Positions 1 to 7,093 of a DNA stretch of 29,255 nt are shown in pieces. A program made the position numbers and the translations under genes. Positions within the stretch are counted from its first letter, which is position 1. Each line of letters begins with the position of its first letter. A model generated the notes under the pieces. That model was not told where the DNA came from and did no database searches. It saw only the letters and a program-made list of their open reading frames with translations. The DNA comes from Comamonadaceae bacterium (GTDB lineage Bacteria > Pseudomonadota > Gammaproteobacteria > Burkholderiales > Burkholderiaceae_C): positions 1 to 29,255 of the forward strand of contig CANCCF010000033.1 in assembly GCA_947374485.1 (NCBI GenBank). The letters run 5' to 3'.

Positions 1-239
1 GTGTCATAGTCGGCCTGCACCGTGGCGCGCGGTGACTCAATGCATTCAGACATCCGCGCGCCAAGACTGTTGGTTGACTCAGGACGGCGTGGTGCTCTGT
101 GGAGTGAGGTAAAGGAGGAGCAGAGGGCGCAGCCCTCTGCGGGGGACACGAACGGAACAGAGTGCCACGTCGGCCTGAGTCCAGAGGACCCAGAGCCCCA
201 CGTGACTGGGTATTAAAAAACCAAGACCGAGCGAAGAAA
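1..239. other. Non-coding or unrecognised left edge
   Basis: I recognise no gene here. Plus-strand frames are short and of arbitrary composition. One plus-strand frame ends at a TAG at 7-9, so the last codons of a gene from outside the window cannot be excluded. The region is downstream of the minus-strand glutathione transferase gene and contains the inverted repeat described at 120-140. Confidence 0.5.
120..140 (-). terminator. Perfect hairpin downstream of the GST gene, possible terminator
   Basis: A perfect 9-bp inverted repeat GCAGAGGGC / GCCCTCTGC encloses a 3-base loop (gca). It is about 100 bases past the stop of the last gene of the minus-strand cluster. On the minus strand the stem is followed by a pyrimidine-rich run (ctcctccttt) rather than a clean T-tract, so terminator function is a guess; the hairpin itself is plain in the sequence. 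Confidence 0.4.
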
Positions 240-902
240 CTAAACCGGCGCCCCCACCTGACGCAAAGGCTCAGCCCTAACAAACGCATCCAGCGCACCG
301 CACCGCGCGACGATGGCCTCAATCGTGGGAATGTTGGGCACTTCAATCTTGAAGACACGCATCACCGCCACCACACTGGCCAGACAAATATCGGCCATAC
401 CCACCGTATCGCCATGGCAATACAAACCGGTTTGCGGCTCGGAGACCAGGCGCTGCTCCACAGCCGCCAGCCCCACACCAAACCACTGCGTCTGCCAACG
501 CCGCCAGGCCGCATCATCAAAGCCACCTTCGGTCGTGAGGTACTTTCGGACCCGTGGTGTGATCAGCGGATGCGTGTCGGCCGCCAGCATGTTGCAGAGG
601 GACCGCACGCGCGCGCGACCGTGCCGGTCGGCGGGCAAGAGTGCGGGCAGGGGCTGCGTCTCTTCCAGAAATTCGAGAATCGCCAGTGACTGTGTGATGG
701 GCGCGTGGCCGGCCTCCACCAGCGTGGGCAGACCGCCCAGCGGGTTGATCTTCAGATAGGCCTCGCTGCGCTGCTCGCCGGCGTCCATGTTGATGAAGGT
801 CTCGGTGACGGGCAGGTTCTTCAGGTTCAGCGCCACGCGCACGCGGAAGGTGGCAGAGGTGCGCCAAAAGGCATACAGCTGCAGCTCGGGGGTTTGGGCC
901 AT
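240..902 (-). CDS. maiA: Zeta-class glutathione S-transferase / maleylacetoacetate isomerase-like
   Basis: A 220-residue cytosolic protein with an N-terminal thioredoxin-like glutathione-binding domain (about 1-85) and a helical C-terminal domain, the usual length for this family. The active-site stretch RTSATFRVRVALNLK (about residues 13-27) corresponds to the zeta-class S-S-x-C-WRVRIAL motif. The serine is kept and the cysteine position is not, as in many bacterial homologues. NPLGGLPTLV and QSLAILEFLEE are the usual glutathione-site segments. ATG at 902 is chosen because GGAGG lies five bases upstream; a TTG at 914 is in frame but less likely. It is the last gene of the sigma-54-linked cluster, 51 bases after the rubredoxin-reductase gene. 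No homogentisate-pathway genes are nearby, so a role in tyrosine breakdown is not supported. Glutathione conjugation or reduction of a sulfur compound fits the context better (inference). Confidence 0.82.
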   Translation of the reverse strand: MAQTPELQLYAFWRTSATFRVRVALNLKNLPVTETFINMDAGEQRSEAYLKINPLGGLPTLVEAGHAPITQSLAILEFLEETQPLPALLPADRHGRARVRSLCNMLAADTHPLITPRVRKYLTTEGGFDDAAWRRWQTQWFGVGLAAVEQRLVSEPQTGLYCHGDTVGMADICLASVVAVMRVFKIEVPNIPTIEAIVARCGALDAFVRAEPLRQVGAPV

Positions 903-953
903 GGTGGCCTCCAATGGGTTGGTAGGCCAAGAAGGCCTGGGGTTGCGACAGAC

Positions 954-2216
954 TCAGTGCAGCGTCAGCGGCAAAGAGCTGGTCTTCACCCTTACCACCG
1001 CCGCACGCTGCGCATAGGGTACGACGCCCTGCCCGCACAAGTTGGCGACCAGGGTTTTGACCTGACGGGCAATGGGCTCAATGAAGCGGCTCGCCTGGCC
1101 TTGCACCGTGATGCAGTCACCCAAGGCATGGATGTGCGCGTCGCTGGTGCAGAGGGTCTGTGGGTCCACCGCAATCCCTTTGTCCCAGGCCAGTGCGGCG
1201 CTGCGCGCCAGGCGGCTGGGGGTTTGCAGGCCAGTGGCCACGATGATGTGATCCGCTTCGAGCTGCTTGCCACAGCGCGTGCTGAGGACAAGGCGTTCAC
1301 CCTGCTTTTTGACTGAGGCCACGCTGACGCCTCCCACAAAGCGCAGGGGCAAAGATTGCCAGGCCTCCAGCAGCTGCGCGCCCGCCTGCTGTGCGCTCCA
1401 GCGTGCCAGCGGCTCCTGCTGCGTGTCGATGAGCGTGACGCGGTGGCCGCCCAACGCCAAGTCGTTGGCCAGTTCGCTGCCGATCAAGCCGGCGCCCACG
1501 ATCAGCACGTCTTTGGCAACATCTTTTGCGCCACAGGCCGCCGCTTCGCCCAAGCGCGCACGCAGGCGCTGGTAGGCGCCCAGGTGGTTGACGCGCCAGC
1601 ACAGGGCGGCGGGCAACTCGGGCGGCAGGGCCACCTCGGCGCCGTGCGCCAGCACCAGCGCGTCATAGCGCAGCACTCCGCGCGTGGTGCGCAGGCTGCG
1701 CGTGGCGCTGTCAATGTGGATGGCGTGCGTGGCCGCCAGCAGCCGCACATTCAAACGTCGCGCGGCATCGGTGCCGCGTTCCTTCACCAGCTGCTCCGGG
1801 GCCAACTGACGCACCATGGCTACCGACAACAAGGGTTTGTCATACACATCGGCATTGCAGGCGCTTACCAGGGTGATGGGCAAGGTGACGTCCTGCGCGC
1901 GCAGGCCTTCGGCCAGTTGCCAACCGGCACGGCCCGCACCGACGATGACCACGCCTGCGCGGTGGCGCTGGGCGGAAGGCACGGCAGGGCTTGCGGCGCC
2001 AGCCTGCGCCTTGAGCGCGGCCAGGCTGGGGGCCAGGTACAGCGTGAAATCGGACTTGGTGACGCCGCACAGCGGGCAAGACCAGTCCTCAGGAATATCG
2101 GCAAAGCGCGTGCCGGGTGCCAGGCCGCTGTCCGGGTCGCCCAGCGCCTCGTCGTAAACCAGGCCGCAGGCATTGCAGATGTACTGCAGGTAGTCGGTGG
2201 CCGTGACTGAGCTCAC
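954..2216 (-). CDS. Rubredoxin fused to FAD-dependent rubredoxin reductase
   Basis: A 420-residue fusion. Residues about 8-60 are a complete rubredoxin with CNAC and CPLC knuckles that bind one iron through four cysteines. From about residue 88 a pyridine-nucleotide-disulfide-type reductase follows, with an FAD Rossmann motif (VVIVGAGRAG), a second NAD(P)H motif (VLIVGAGLIGSELA) and the ATG and ALGD segments typical of rubredoxin-NAD(+) reductases. The protein would move electrons from NAD(P)H through FAD to its own rubredoxin and then to an acceptor such as an oxygenase, peroxide reductase or flavoprotein. The start is GTG, supported by GGAGGT six bases upstream. The upstream acyl-CoA-dehydrogenase-like frame runs 128 bases into this gene. 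In one alternative frame the upstream gene would end at a TGA overlapping this GTG. The acceptor is probably encoded in the same cluster (inference). Confidence 0.88.
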   Translation of the reverse strand: MSSVTATDYLQYICNACGLVYDEALGDPDSGLAPGTRFADIPEDWSCPLCGVTKSDFTLYLAPSLAALKAQAGAASPAVPSAQRHRAGVVIVGAGRAGWQLAEGLRAQDVTLPITLVSACNADVYDKPLLSVAMVRQLAPEQLVKERGTDAARRLNVRLLAATHAIHIDSATRSLRTTRGVLRYDALVLAHGAEVALPPELPAALCWRVNHLGAYQRLRARLGEAAACGAKDVAKDVLIVGAGLIGSELANDLALGGHRVTLIDTQQEPLARWSAQQAGAQLLEAWQSLPLRFVGGVSVASVKKQGERLVLSTRCGKQLEADHIIVATGLQTPSRLARSAALAWDKGIAVDPQTLCTSDAHIHALGDCITVQGQASRFIEPIARQVKTLVANLCGQGVVPYAQRAAVVRVKTSSLPLTLH

Positions 2217-3450
2217 AGCAACACCTCCGTGCTGCGCACTGCGGTGCGAGCTTGCTTGGGGCGGCCCGGCGCGGCGCTCCTGCCGGCATTTCCTCGGCGG
2301 ACAGGCGCGCCATTTCCTTGCGCAGGTGCTTGATGGCGGGTGTGACGATGGCCACGAAGTGCGACTCGCGCACGCGCCGCTGCACTTCCGAGCTCATCAG
2401 GTAGCCGCGTGCGCCCTGGTGCATCAGGGCCGACTGCGCGGCACGCAGGCACAGTTCGGCGCCGTGGGCGCGGGCATCGAGCACGTCGATGAAAAATTCC
2501 TTGGACGCATCGAATGGCGTGGCACACAGCTGCTTCACACGCGCCACCAGGCCATCGAGTTCGGCCTGCAGGGCGTCGGGCCGGTCGTGCAGAAACTGGT
2601 TGACGTGGCCCAGCTGCGCCTCCACCGCCCAGATGGAATCGATGGCGCCCTGGGTGATGCCCACGGCCATGCCACATTGCAGCATCACAAAGGCGCCGCG
2701 TATGCGGGCAATGGTGGGTTTCGCCGGGTCGGCAATGGTGTCAGCCGCGCCGATGAACAGATCCTTGAGGTGCAGCGCATAAGTGCCGGTGCCCTCCATG
2801 GCGGAGAAGCTGGGGCACTCGCGCAAGGTGACGCCGGGCGCATCACAGCGCAACAGGAACATCAGCTCGCGGCTGGGGGCGCCCTCCACGCTTTCGATGG
2901 CCGCAATGGCACCGCAGTAATGGTCTGGCGCCAGGTTGCTGACCCAGGGCAGCGTGCCGTTGACGAGGTAGCCACCCTCCACCGACGTGGCGCGCAGCAA
3001 CAGGCTTTCAATTTCCGCATAGCTCTTCATCGGGTTGGACAAGGCTGTTCCGCCCAGCCCCAGGCCCGCGATGTGCCGGGACAAGACCTCTCCCATCAGC
3101 GCCGGGTTGCCGGACTGCTGCAGGTACAGGCCGCATACCGCCTGGCACCACATCATGAAGCCCGTGGCACCGCACACCCGCGAGACCTCGGCCATGGCCT
3201 GGATGCTCAGGAAATAGTCGCCTGCGCCGTTGGCGGAATCCAGATGCGCGCTCATGGCCCCCACTCCAGCGAGTTGCTGCAGCAGCTCTCGCGGATAAAT
3301 ACCCTGGCGGTCTATAGATTCCACCGCCTGCGCCAGCGGTCCGCTGGCCAGTGCGCGCACGGCCGCCAGCAAGGCTTCGGGCGCAAGCGCGGAGGTGTGG
3401 GCGTGGGTGTGTGCCGCGGTGACTTCCCGGGGCAGGTCGGCGGGGTGCAT
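2089..3450 (-). CDS. Acyl-CoA dehydrogenase-like flavoprotein (possible flavin-dependent monooxygenase), odd C-terminus
   Basis: A 453-residue frame with acyl-CoA-dehydrogenase architecture: helical N-terminal domain (about 25-145), a middle beta domain with LVNGTLPWVSNLAP (about 165-180), and a helical C-terminal domain ending near HLRKEMARLSAEEM. This superfamily covers true acyl-CoA dehydrogenases and FMNH2-using monooxygenases such as SfnB/DszC types; the sequence alone does not decide between them. Cluster partners (rhodanese, OsmC, rubredoxin reductase) favour a role in sulfur compounds over fatty-acid oxidation (inference). The last 60 or so residues are rich in Arg, Ala, Pro and Cys, and the final 42 are an out-of-frame reading of the rubredoxin gene. 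The true end may therefore be near 2213, reached by a frameshift in the GC-rich stretch about 2220-2290. ATG at 3450 has AAGGA upstream. Confidence 0.78.
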   Translation of the reverse strand: MHPADLPREVTAAHTHAHTSALAPEALLAAVRALASGPLAQAVESIDRQGIYPRELLQQLAGVGAMSAHLDSANGAGDYFLSIQAMAEVSRVCGATGFMMWCQAVCGLYLQQSGNPALMGEVLSRHIAGLGLGGTALSNPMKSYAEIESLLLRATSVEGGYLVNGTLPWVSNLAPDHYCGAIAAIESVEGAPSRELMFLLRCDAPGVTLRECPSFSAMEGTGTYALHLKDLFIGAADTIADPAKPTIARIRGAFVMLQCGMAVGITQGAIDSIWAVEAQLGHVNQFLHDRPDALQAELDGLVARVKQLCATPFDASKEFFIDVLDARAHGAELCLRAAQSALMHQGARGYLMSSEVQRRVRESHFVAIVTPAIKHLRKEMARLSAEEMPAGAPRRAAPSKLAPQCAARRCCCELSHGHRLPAVHLQCLRPGLRRGAGRPGQRPGTRHALCRYS

Positions 3451-3471
3451 GGAGGGTCCTTGGTCTGTTAT

Positions 3472-4041
3472 TCAATCGGCCAGGCTGATGGCAAAGGGAA
3501 TCGGATTGCGCATGGAGTTGGCCACCGGCGAGTACATATTGGCGTGCTGCACGATCTCGTCCAGCACCTCGCGGGTGGCATTGCCCTCGATGTGCACCTT
3601 CACGCGGATGGCCTGAAAGCCCATTTGGGGCGGCGTTTTCTCCAGCGCGCCACCAGCACCCCAGGCGGCCGGGTTGCCGATGTCGCCCTCCATGTGGATC
3701 TCGATCTTGCTCAAGCTGACCTGCTTCCACGTGGCCACTGCCGCAATGCCCACGGCCAGGCAGCCGCCCAGGCCCGAGAGCACGATCTCGCCGGGCGCAG
3801 GCGCCGTGTCCTGGCCGAACAGGTGCAAGGGCTCGTCCACCACCACCGGCGCGTGGTTGCCCACGAAGCTGAGCGAGCGGTACTGGCCTTCCATGACGGT
3901 GCGGACCTTGTTGGTGCCGCGCGCTGCCGGATTGCCGCGGCCCTTCTCGGCAAAGGCCAGCAGGCCCTCGCGGTCTATGGGGCGCAGGCTGGTGGTGATG
4001 GTGGTCACTGGGGCGAGGGGTTCTTGCAGGGCAGAGGACAT
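3472..4041 (-). CDS. OsmC-family protein with a single cysteine
   Basis: A 189-residue OsmC/Ohr-fold protein. The conserved core helix is visible as SGLGGCLAVGIAAVA, with Cys94 at the place of the first redox cysteine. Classical OsmC and Ohr peroxidases carry a second, resolving cysteine in a CPV-like motif near the end. Here the matching segment reads YSPVANSM, with serine instead, and Cys94 is the only cysteine in the protein. Organic-hydroperoxide reduction by the usual two-cysteine mechanism is therefore unlikely. A thiol or persulfide carrier, or a reductase using an outside thiol, is more plausible (inference). It lies 77 bases after the rhodanese gene and 21 bases before the flavoprotein gene. 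ATG at 4041 has only a weak GGAA upstream. Confidence 0.85.
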   Translation of the reverse strand: MSSALQEPLAPVTTITTSLRPIDREGLLAFAEKGRGNPAARGTNKVRTVMEGQYRSLSFVGNHAPVVVDEPLHLFGQDTAPAPGEIVLSGLGGCLAVGIAAVATWKQVSLSKIEIHMEGDIGNPAAWGAGGALEKTPPQMGFQAIRVKVHIEGNATREVLDEIVQHANMYSPVANSMRNPIPFAISLAD

Positions 4042-4118
4042 AAAGGTTCCAGGAGGTATTTAAATGGCAGTGGGTTCAGCGTGGCAGGGCGCAGCGCAAT
4101 GGGATGTAAGGTGGTGGC

Positions 4119-5018
4119 TCAGGCGGCCAGCGCGGGTGCGGGCTTGCCTGCAGTCTGGACAAGCGGCAGTCCGGTTTCAATCGGCAGCGCGTCATCACGC
4201 GACCACTCGTTCCAGGAGCCGAAGTACATGCGCACGTCCGAGAAACCCGCCTGCTTCAGGGCCAGAAAAGTGTTGGAGGCGCGTGCGCCCTTGAAGCAGT
4301 ACAGGTAGACCGTGTCGCTGGGGCTGATGCCGGCCGTGGCGCATTCGGCGCGCACCTCGTCGGGCGACTTGAACACCGGCCCCTGGCCCGAGGGCTTCAT
4401 GAAGCGGTACCACTCCAACCACTTGGCGCCGGGCAGGCGGCCTTTGCGTGGGGCAAAGTCCTTGCCATAGGGGGACGAGCTGTCGCCAATCCACTCGTCC
4501 ACATCGCGCACGTCCAGCAGCACAGTGGCCGTGCCCAGGGCCTGGGCCACGTCGTCCTTGGTCAGCATCACATCGGCCATGGTGAGCTCGGTGGGGAACA
4601 CGGCGGGTGTTGGCACCACAGCCTCGGTGGAGACCGGCAAGCCTGCGGCCTTCCAGGCCGAGTAGCCGCCGTTGAGCAGCTTCACCTTGGGGTAGCCCAG
4701 CCATGTCAGCAGGTAGTAGCCGCGGCAGGACTGGCCGTAGCCGCTGTTCATGGCGTCTTCGTAAAACACCGCCGTCTCCTGGCCGGACAGGCCGATGGCG
4801 CCCAGGTGCTTGGCAAAGGTTTCTTTCAACTCCAGCAGGCCCTCGGGCGTGGAGGTGGCCAGGTACGTGAACGTTTCGCGCAGGTTGACTGCGCCGGGGA
4901 TGTGGCCCAGGCCATAGGTGTCGGCGTCGCGGGTGTCGATCACCACCACGGCCTCGGTGGTCTGCAGTTCCTGCAGCTGGGCGGGTGAAATCAGGATGAC
5001 GTCGGATGCGATGTTCAT
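4119..5018 (-). CDS. Tandem-domain rhodanese (thiosulfate / 3-mercaptopyruvate sulfurtransferase)
   Basis: A 299-residue protein made of two rhodanese domains (about 8-130 and 150-285). The second holds the active-site loop CFKGARAS with catalytic Cys241, followed by the family signature GSWNEWSR. The first carries the usual VVIDTRDADTYGLGHIPGA entry motif. It would transfer sulfane sulfur from thiosulfate or a mercapto acid to cyanide or a thiol, with a Cys241 persulfide intermediate. No signal peptide is visible, so it should be cytosolic. ATG at 5018 is chosen because AAGAGG lies six bases upstream; a TTG at 5033 is in frame but would place the ribosome-binding site inside the gene. It is the first gene behind the sigma-54 promoter at 5078-5092, with a leader of about 48 bases. 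The loop sequence does not decide between thiosulfate and mercaptopyruvate as donor. Confidence 0.9.
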   Translation of the reverse strand: MNIASDVILISPAQLQELQTTEAVVVIDTRDADTYGLGHIPGAVNLRETFTYLATSTPEGLLELKETFAKHLGAIGLSGQETAVFYEDAMNSGYGQSCRGYYLLTWLGYPKVKLLNGGYSAWKAAGLPVSTEAVVPTPAVFPTELTMADVMLTKDDVAQALGTATVLLDVRDVDEWIGDSSSPYGKDFAPRKGRLPGAKWLEWYRFMKPSGQGPVFKSPDEVRAECATAGISPSDTVYLYCFKGARASNTFLALKQAGFSDVRMYFGSWNEWSRDDALPIETGLPLVQTAGKPAPALAA

Positions 5019-5077
5019 GGGGATCCTCTTCAATGCAGTGTTGGGGGTGGACGGTGGGCTGGGCCAAGTCTCCTAGC

Positions 5078-5092
5078 GCAACAGACGTGCCA
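5078..5092 (-). promoter_or_regulatory. Sigma-54 (-24/-12) promoter of the rhodanese cluster
   Basis: On the minus strand the sequence reads TGGCAC-GTCTG-TTGC, an exact match to the sigma-54 core consensus: the GG of the -24 element and GC of the -12 element are both present with correct spacing. The predicted start is near 5066, about 48 bases before the rhodanese ATG. The gene for a sigma-54 activator lies immediately upstream, and its likely binding sites are at 5213-5245. Confidence 0.88.
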
Positions 5093-5212
5093 GCGTGCCG
5101 ACGCCGCGTGAAATGAATGGGTGAGGCGCCGCAATGCCATCCAGGCCTGCATCTACTGCTATCGAATCAGAAGCACGCTACCGCTTCCGCAGGTCCGCGT
5201 GGCGTTTGAACT

Positions 5213-5245
5213 CCACACTTTGTCGACAATGTGTGGACAAAGTGG
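5213..5245. promoter_or_regulatory. Palindromic upstream activator site for the NifA-like regulator
   Basis: Two 12-base arms, CCACACTTTGTC (5213-5224) and GACAATGTGTGG (5225-5236), form a 24-bp palindrome with a single mismatched pair. A further half-site, GACAAAGTG (5236-5244), repeats GACAATGTG (5225-5233) exactly 11 bp later, one helical turn. The element lies about 120-150 bp upstream of the -24 element, the usual distance for a hexameric enhancer-binding protein acting by DNA looping. Binding by the adjacent regulator is inference. Confidence 0.75.
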
Positions 5246-5258
5246 CGGTGCTTGAGAC

Positions 5259-6935
5259 TCAGCGCAGGCCAGCCTTGCGCAGGCGGTAGCTGAGCTGGCG
5301 CAAGGTCAGGCCCAGCGTCTGCGCTGCCCGCGTCTGGCTGCCCTGGTGGGCCGCCAGCACAGCCTGCAGGTCCTGGCTGCTGTGCGATTGGACGGACTGG
5401 TAATCGCGCACCAGCGGCATGGCGCCGAGGGTGGCACGACCGGGCCCTGCCGGCTCGCCGGCTGCGTACGCAAGCACTGGCGCCACGCCCTGGGCTTGTA
5501 AGCGTGGCCGTTGCGGCATGGGTGCCGGCACCGGGACCGCCACCGCCGCCTGCGCCCCAGGCATGAAACGCTCCAGCTCCCGGGCCGTCACTGGTGTGTG
5601 GTCGGCCAGCAGCACCAGGCGCTCCACCAGGTTGCCCAGCTCACGGATGTTGCCGGGCCAGGGGTGACTCTCCAGCCGCTCCAGCGCGGCGGTGGACAAA
5701 TACACATTGCGCTGGTGCGCCTGGTTGGCGCGGCTGACAAAGTGCAGCACCAAGGCGCGAATATCCTCGCGGCGCTCGCGCAGGCTGGGCAGGCGGATGG
5801 GGATGACGTTGAGGCGGTAAAACAGGTCCTGGCGAAAGCGCCCTTCCGAGACCTCCTGCTCCAGCGCGCGGTTGGTGGCGGCCACCAGGCGCACATTCAC
5901 CCGCAGCTCTTTCTGGCCACCCAGGCGCACCAGCGTGCCCTCCTGCAGGGTGCGCAGGAGCTTGGACTGCATGGCCAGCGGCAGCTCGCCAATCTCGTCC
6001 AGAAATATCGTGCCGCCATTCGCTTGCTCGAACCAGCCTGCGCGTGCCGTGCTGGCACCCGTAAAGGCGCCGCGTTCGTAGCCAAACAGCTCGGACTCGA
6101 ACAGCGCATCCGGTATGGCCGAGCAGTTGACCTTGATGAAGGGCTGGTCGCGCCGCCCGCTGGCCAGATGCACGGCGCGGGCAAACAGCTCCTTGCCAGT
6201 GCCCGATTCGCCCAGCAGCAGCACCGTGGCCTGGGTTTGCGAGACGCGCTCGAGCTCACTCAGGGCCTGCAAGAGCGGCGGCGAATTGCCAATCAGCCCG
6301 TAGCGCGCGGTGTGGGTGTTCAGGGCCTGCGCCAGCACGGCGTTCTGGGCCTGCAGCTGCACCGTCTGCTCGGCCACCAGTTGCTCCAGTTGCAAGAGCT
6401 GCCCGGCCAGCGTGGCCAGCACGCGCAGCAGCGCCAGATCATCATTCAAATGGCGCTGGCGGCTGCGGATGCGGTGGCAGGCCAGCACGCCAATCGCCAC
6501 GTTGTTGATCTCGATGGGCAGGGCCAGGAAGGCCACGGTTTGCGGCGGCAGCTGGGCGCGCGCCACGGCGCGAAACAAAAATAACGGTTCGGCGTCGATG
6601 TCCTGCACGATGGCGGGCTGGCCCGTGGCCAGCACACGCCCGGTAATGCCCTCGCCACGCAGGTACTTGCCGCGCGCCACCTCCTGGCGCGTGAGGCCAT
6701 AGGCCTGGTGGATGGAGGCGCTGCGCTCTGCGGCCGGCTTGCCGTCCTGCGGGTCGGCCAGCACAATGCGCCCGCGGTTCAGGCCCAGCAGCTCGCTCAT
6801 CAGGTGCAGCATCTTGCCCAGGGCTAGGCCGGGCGCCGGGCCGCGCCCGACCAGGCGCATGACTTCGCGCATCAGCAACAGCTCTTGCTCGCGCCAGGCG
6901 TGGGCGCTGGTCTGTGGGGGTGCGGTGTGGGGCAT
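5259..6935 (-). CDS. NifA-like sigma-54 enhancer-binding activator (GAF-AAA+-HTH)
   Basis: A 558-residue activator. A GAF sensor domain spans about 25-185, followed by a short coiled linker. The AAA+ domain shows Walker A GESGTGKE, the sigma-54-contacting loop GAFTGA, Walker B FLDEIGEL, and the RLNVIPIRLPSLRER and HPWPGNIREL segments. The C-terminal helix-turn-helix (AAQTLGLTLRQLSYRL) resembles NifA-type DNA-binding ends. No receiver domain is present, so the signal is probably a small ligand or redox state sensed by the GAF domain. The start is uncertain: ATG at 6935 removes a Cys/Arg-rich 44-residue extension that begins at 7067 and looks non-coding. The gene ends 13 bases before the proposed activator sites. 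It almost certainly controls the rhodanese cluster and not nitrogen fixation, because no nif genes are present (inference). Confidence 0.9.
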   Translation of the reverse strand: MPHTAPPQTSAHAWREQELLLMREVMRLVGRGPAPGLALGKMLHLMSELLGLNRGRIVLADPQDGKPAAERSASIHQAYGLTRQEVARGKYLRGEGITGRVLATGQPAIVQDIDAEPLFLFRAVARAQLPPQTVAFLALPIEINNVAIGVLACHRIRSRQRHLNDDLALLRVLATLAGQLLQLEQLVAEQTVQLQAQNAVLAQALNTHTARYGLIGNSPPLLQALSELERVSQTQATVLLLGESGTGKELFARAVHLASGRRDQPFIKVNCSAIPDALFESELFGYERGAFTGASTARAGWFEQANGGTIFLDEIGELPLAMQSKLLRTLQEGTLVRLGGQKELRVNVRLVAATNRALEQEVSEGRFRQDLFYRLNVIPIRLPSLRERREDIRALVLHFVSRANQAHQRNVYLSTAALERLESHPWPGNIRELGNLVERLVLLADHTPVTARELERFMPGAQAAVAVPVPAPMPQRPRLQAQGVAPVLAYAAGEPAGPGRATLGAMPLVRDYQSVQSHSSQDLQAVLAAHQGSQTRAAQTLGLTLRQLSYRLRKAGLR

Positions 6936-7045
6936 TAGCTGAGCCAAGCAAGTTCTGCACCGCGCACATGGCGCCTGTGAATACAAACACCTGGCGCGGC
7001 AAGGCGGCCGGCCCAGACCACGATCCGTGCCAAAATTCTTCTGGA

Positions 7046-7061
7046 CCATTGGGAGCAATGG
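7046..7061. repeat. Short inverted repeat between the regulator and the small ORF
   Basis: CCATTG and CAATGG are separated by four bases (GGAG). The repeat sits in the 158-bp gap between the divergent activator gene and the small plus-strand ORF. It could be an operator or chance; no promoter elements are convincing here. Confidence 0.3.
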
Positions 7062-7093
7062 CCGCATTTCAAAATCAATTCAATGGGTAAACA

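Noticed and set aside
22..689. Plus-strand ORFs at the left edge
   Set aside because: Composition is arbitrary and the second overlaps the glutathione transferase gene antisense.
2197..4308. A 703-codon plus-strand frame across the flavoprotein and OsmC genes
   Set aside because: It is the antisense of three well-supported genes and spans their boundaries.
5259..6935. Nitrogen-fixation regulator NifA
   Set aside because: The HTH and overall layout are NifA-like, but no nif genes are present and the downstream promoter serves a sulfur/redox cluster.
6936..7067. A 44-residue N-terminal extension of the sigma-54 activator with a cluster of five cysteines, which could be read as a metal or redox sensor
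   Set aside because: The stretch is Arg/Cys/Pro-rich without spacing typical of metal sites and extends into the intergenic region; the ATG at 6935 gives a normal GAF-first protein. A longer start is not excluded.
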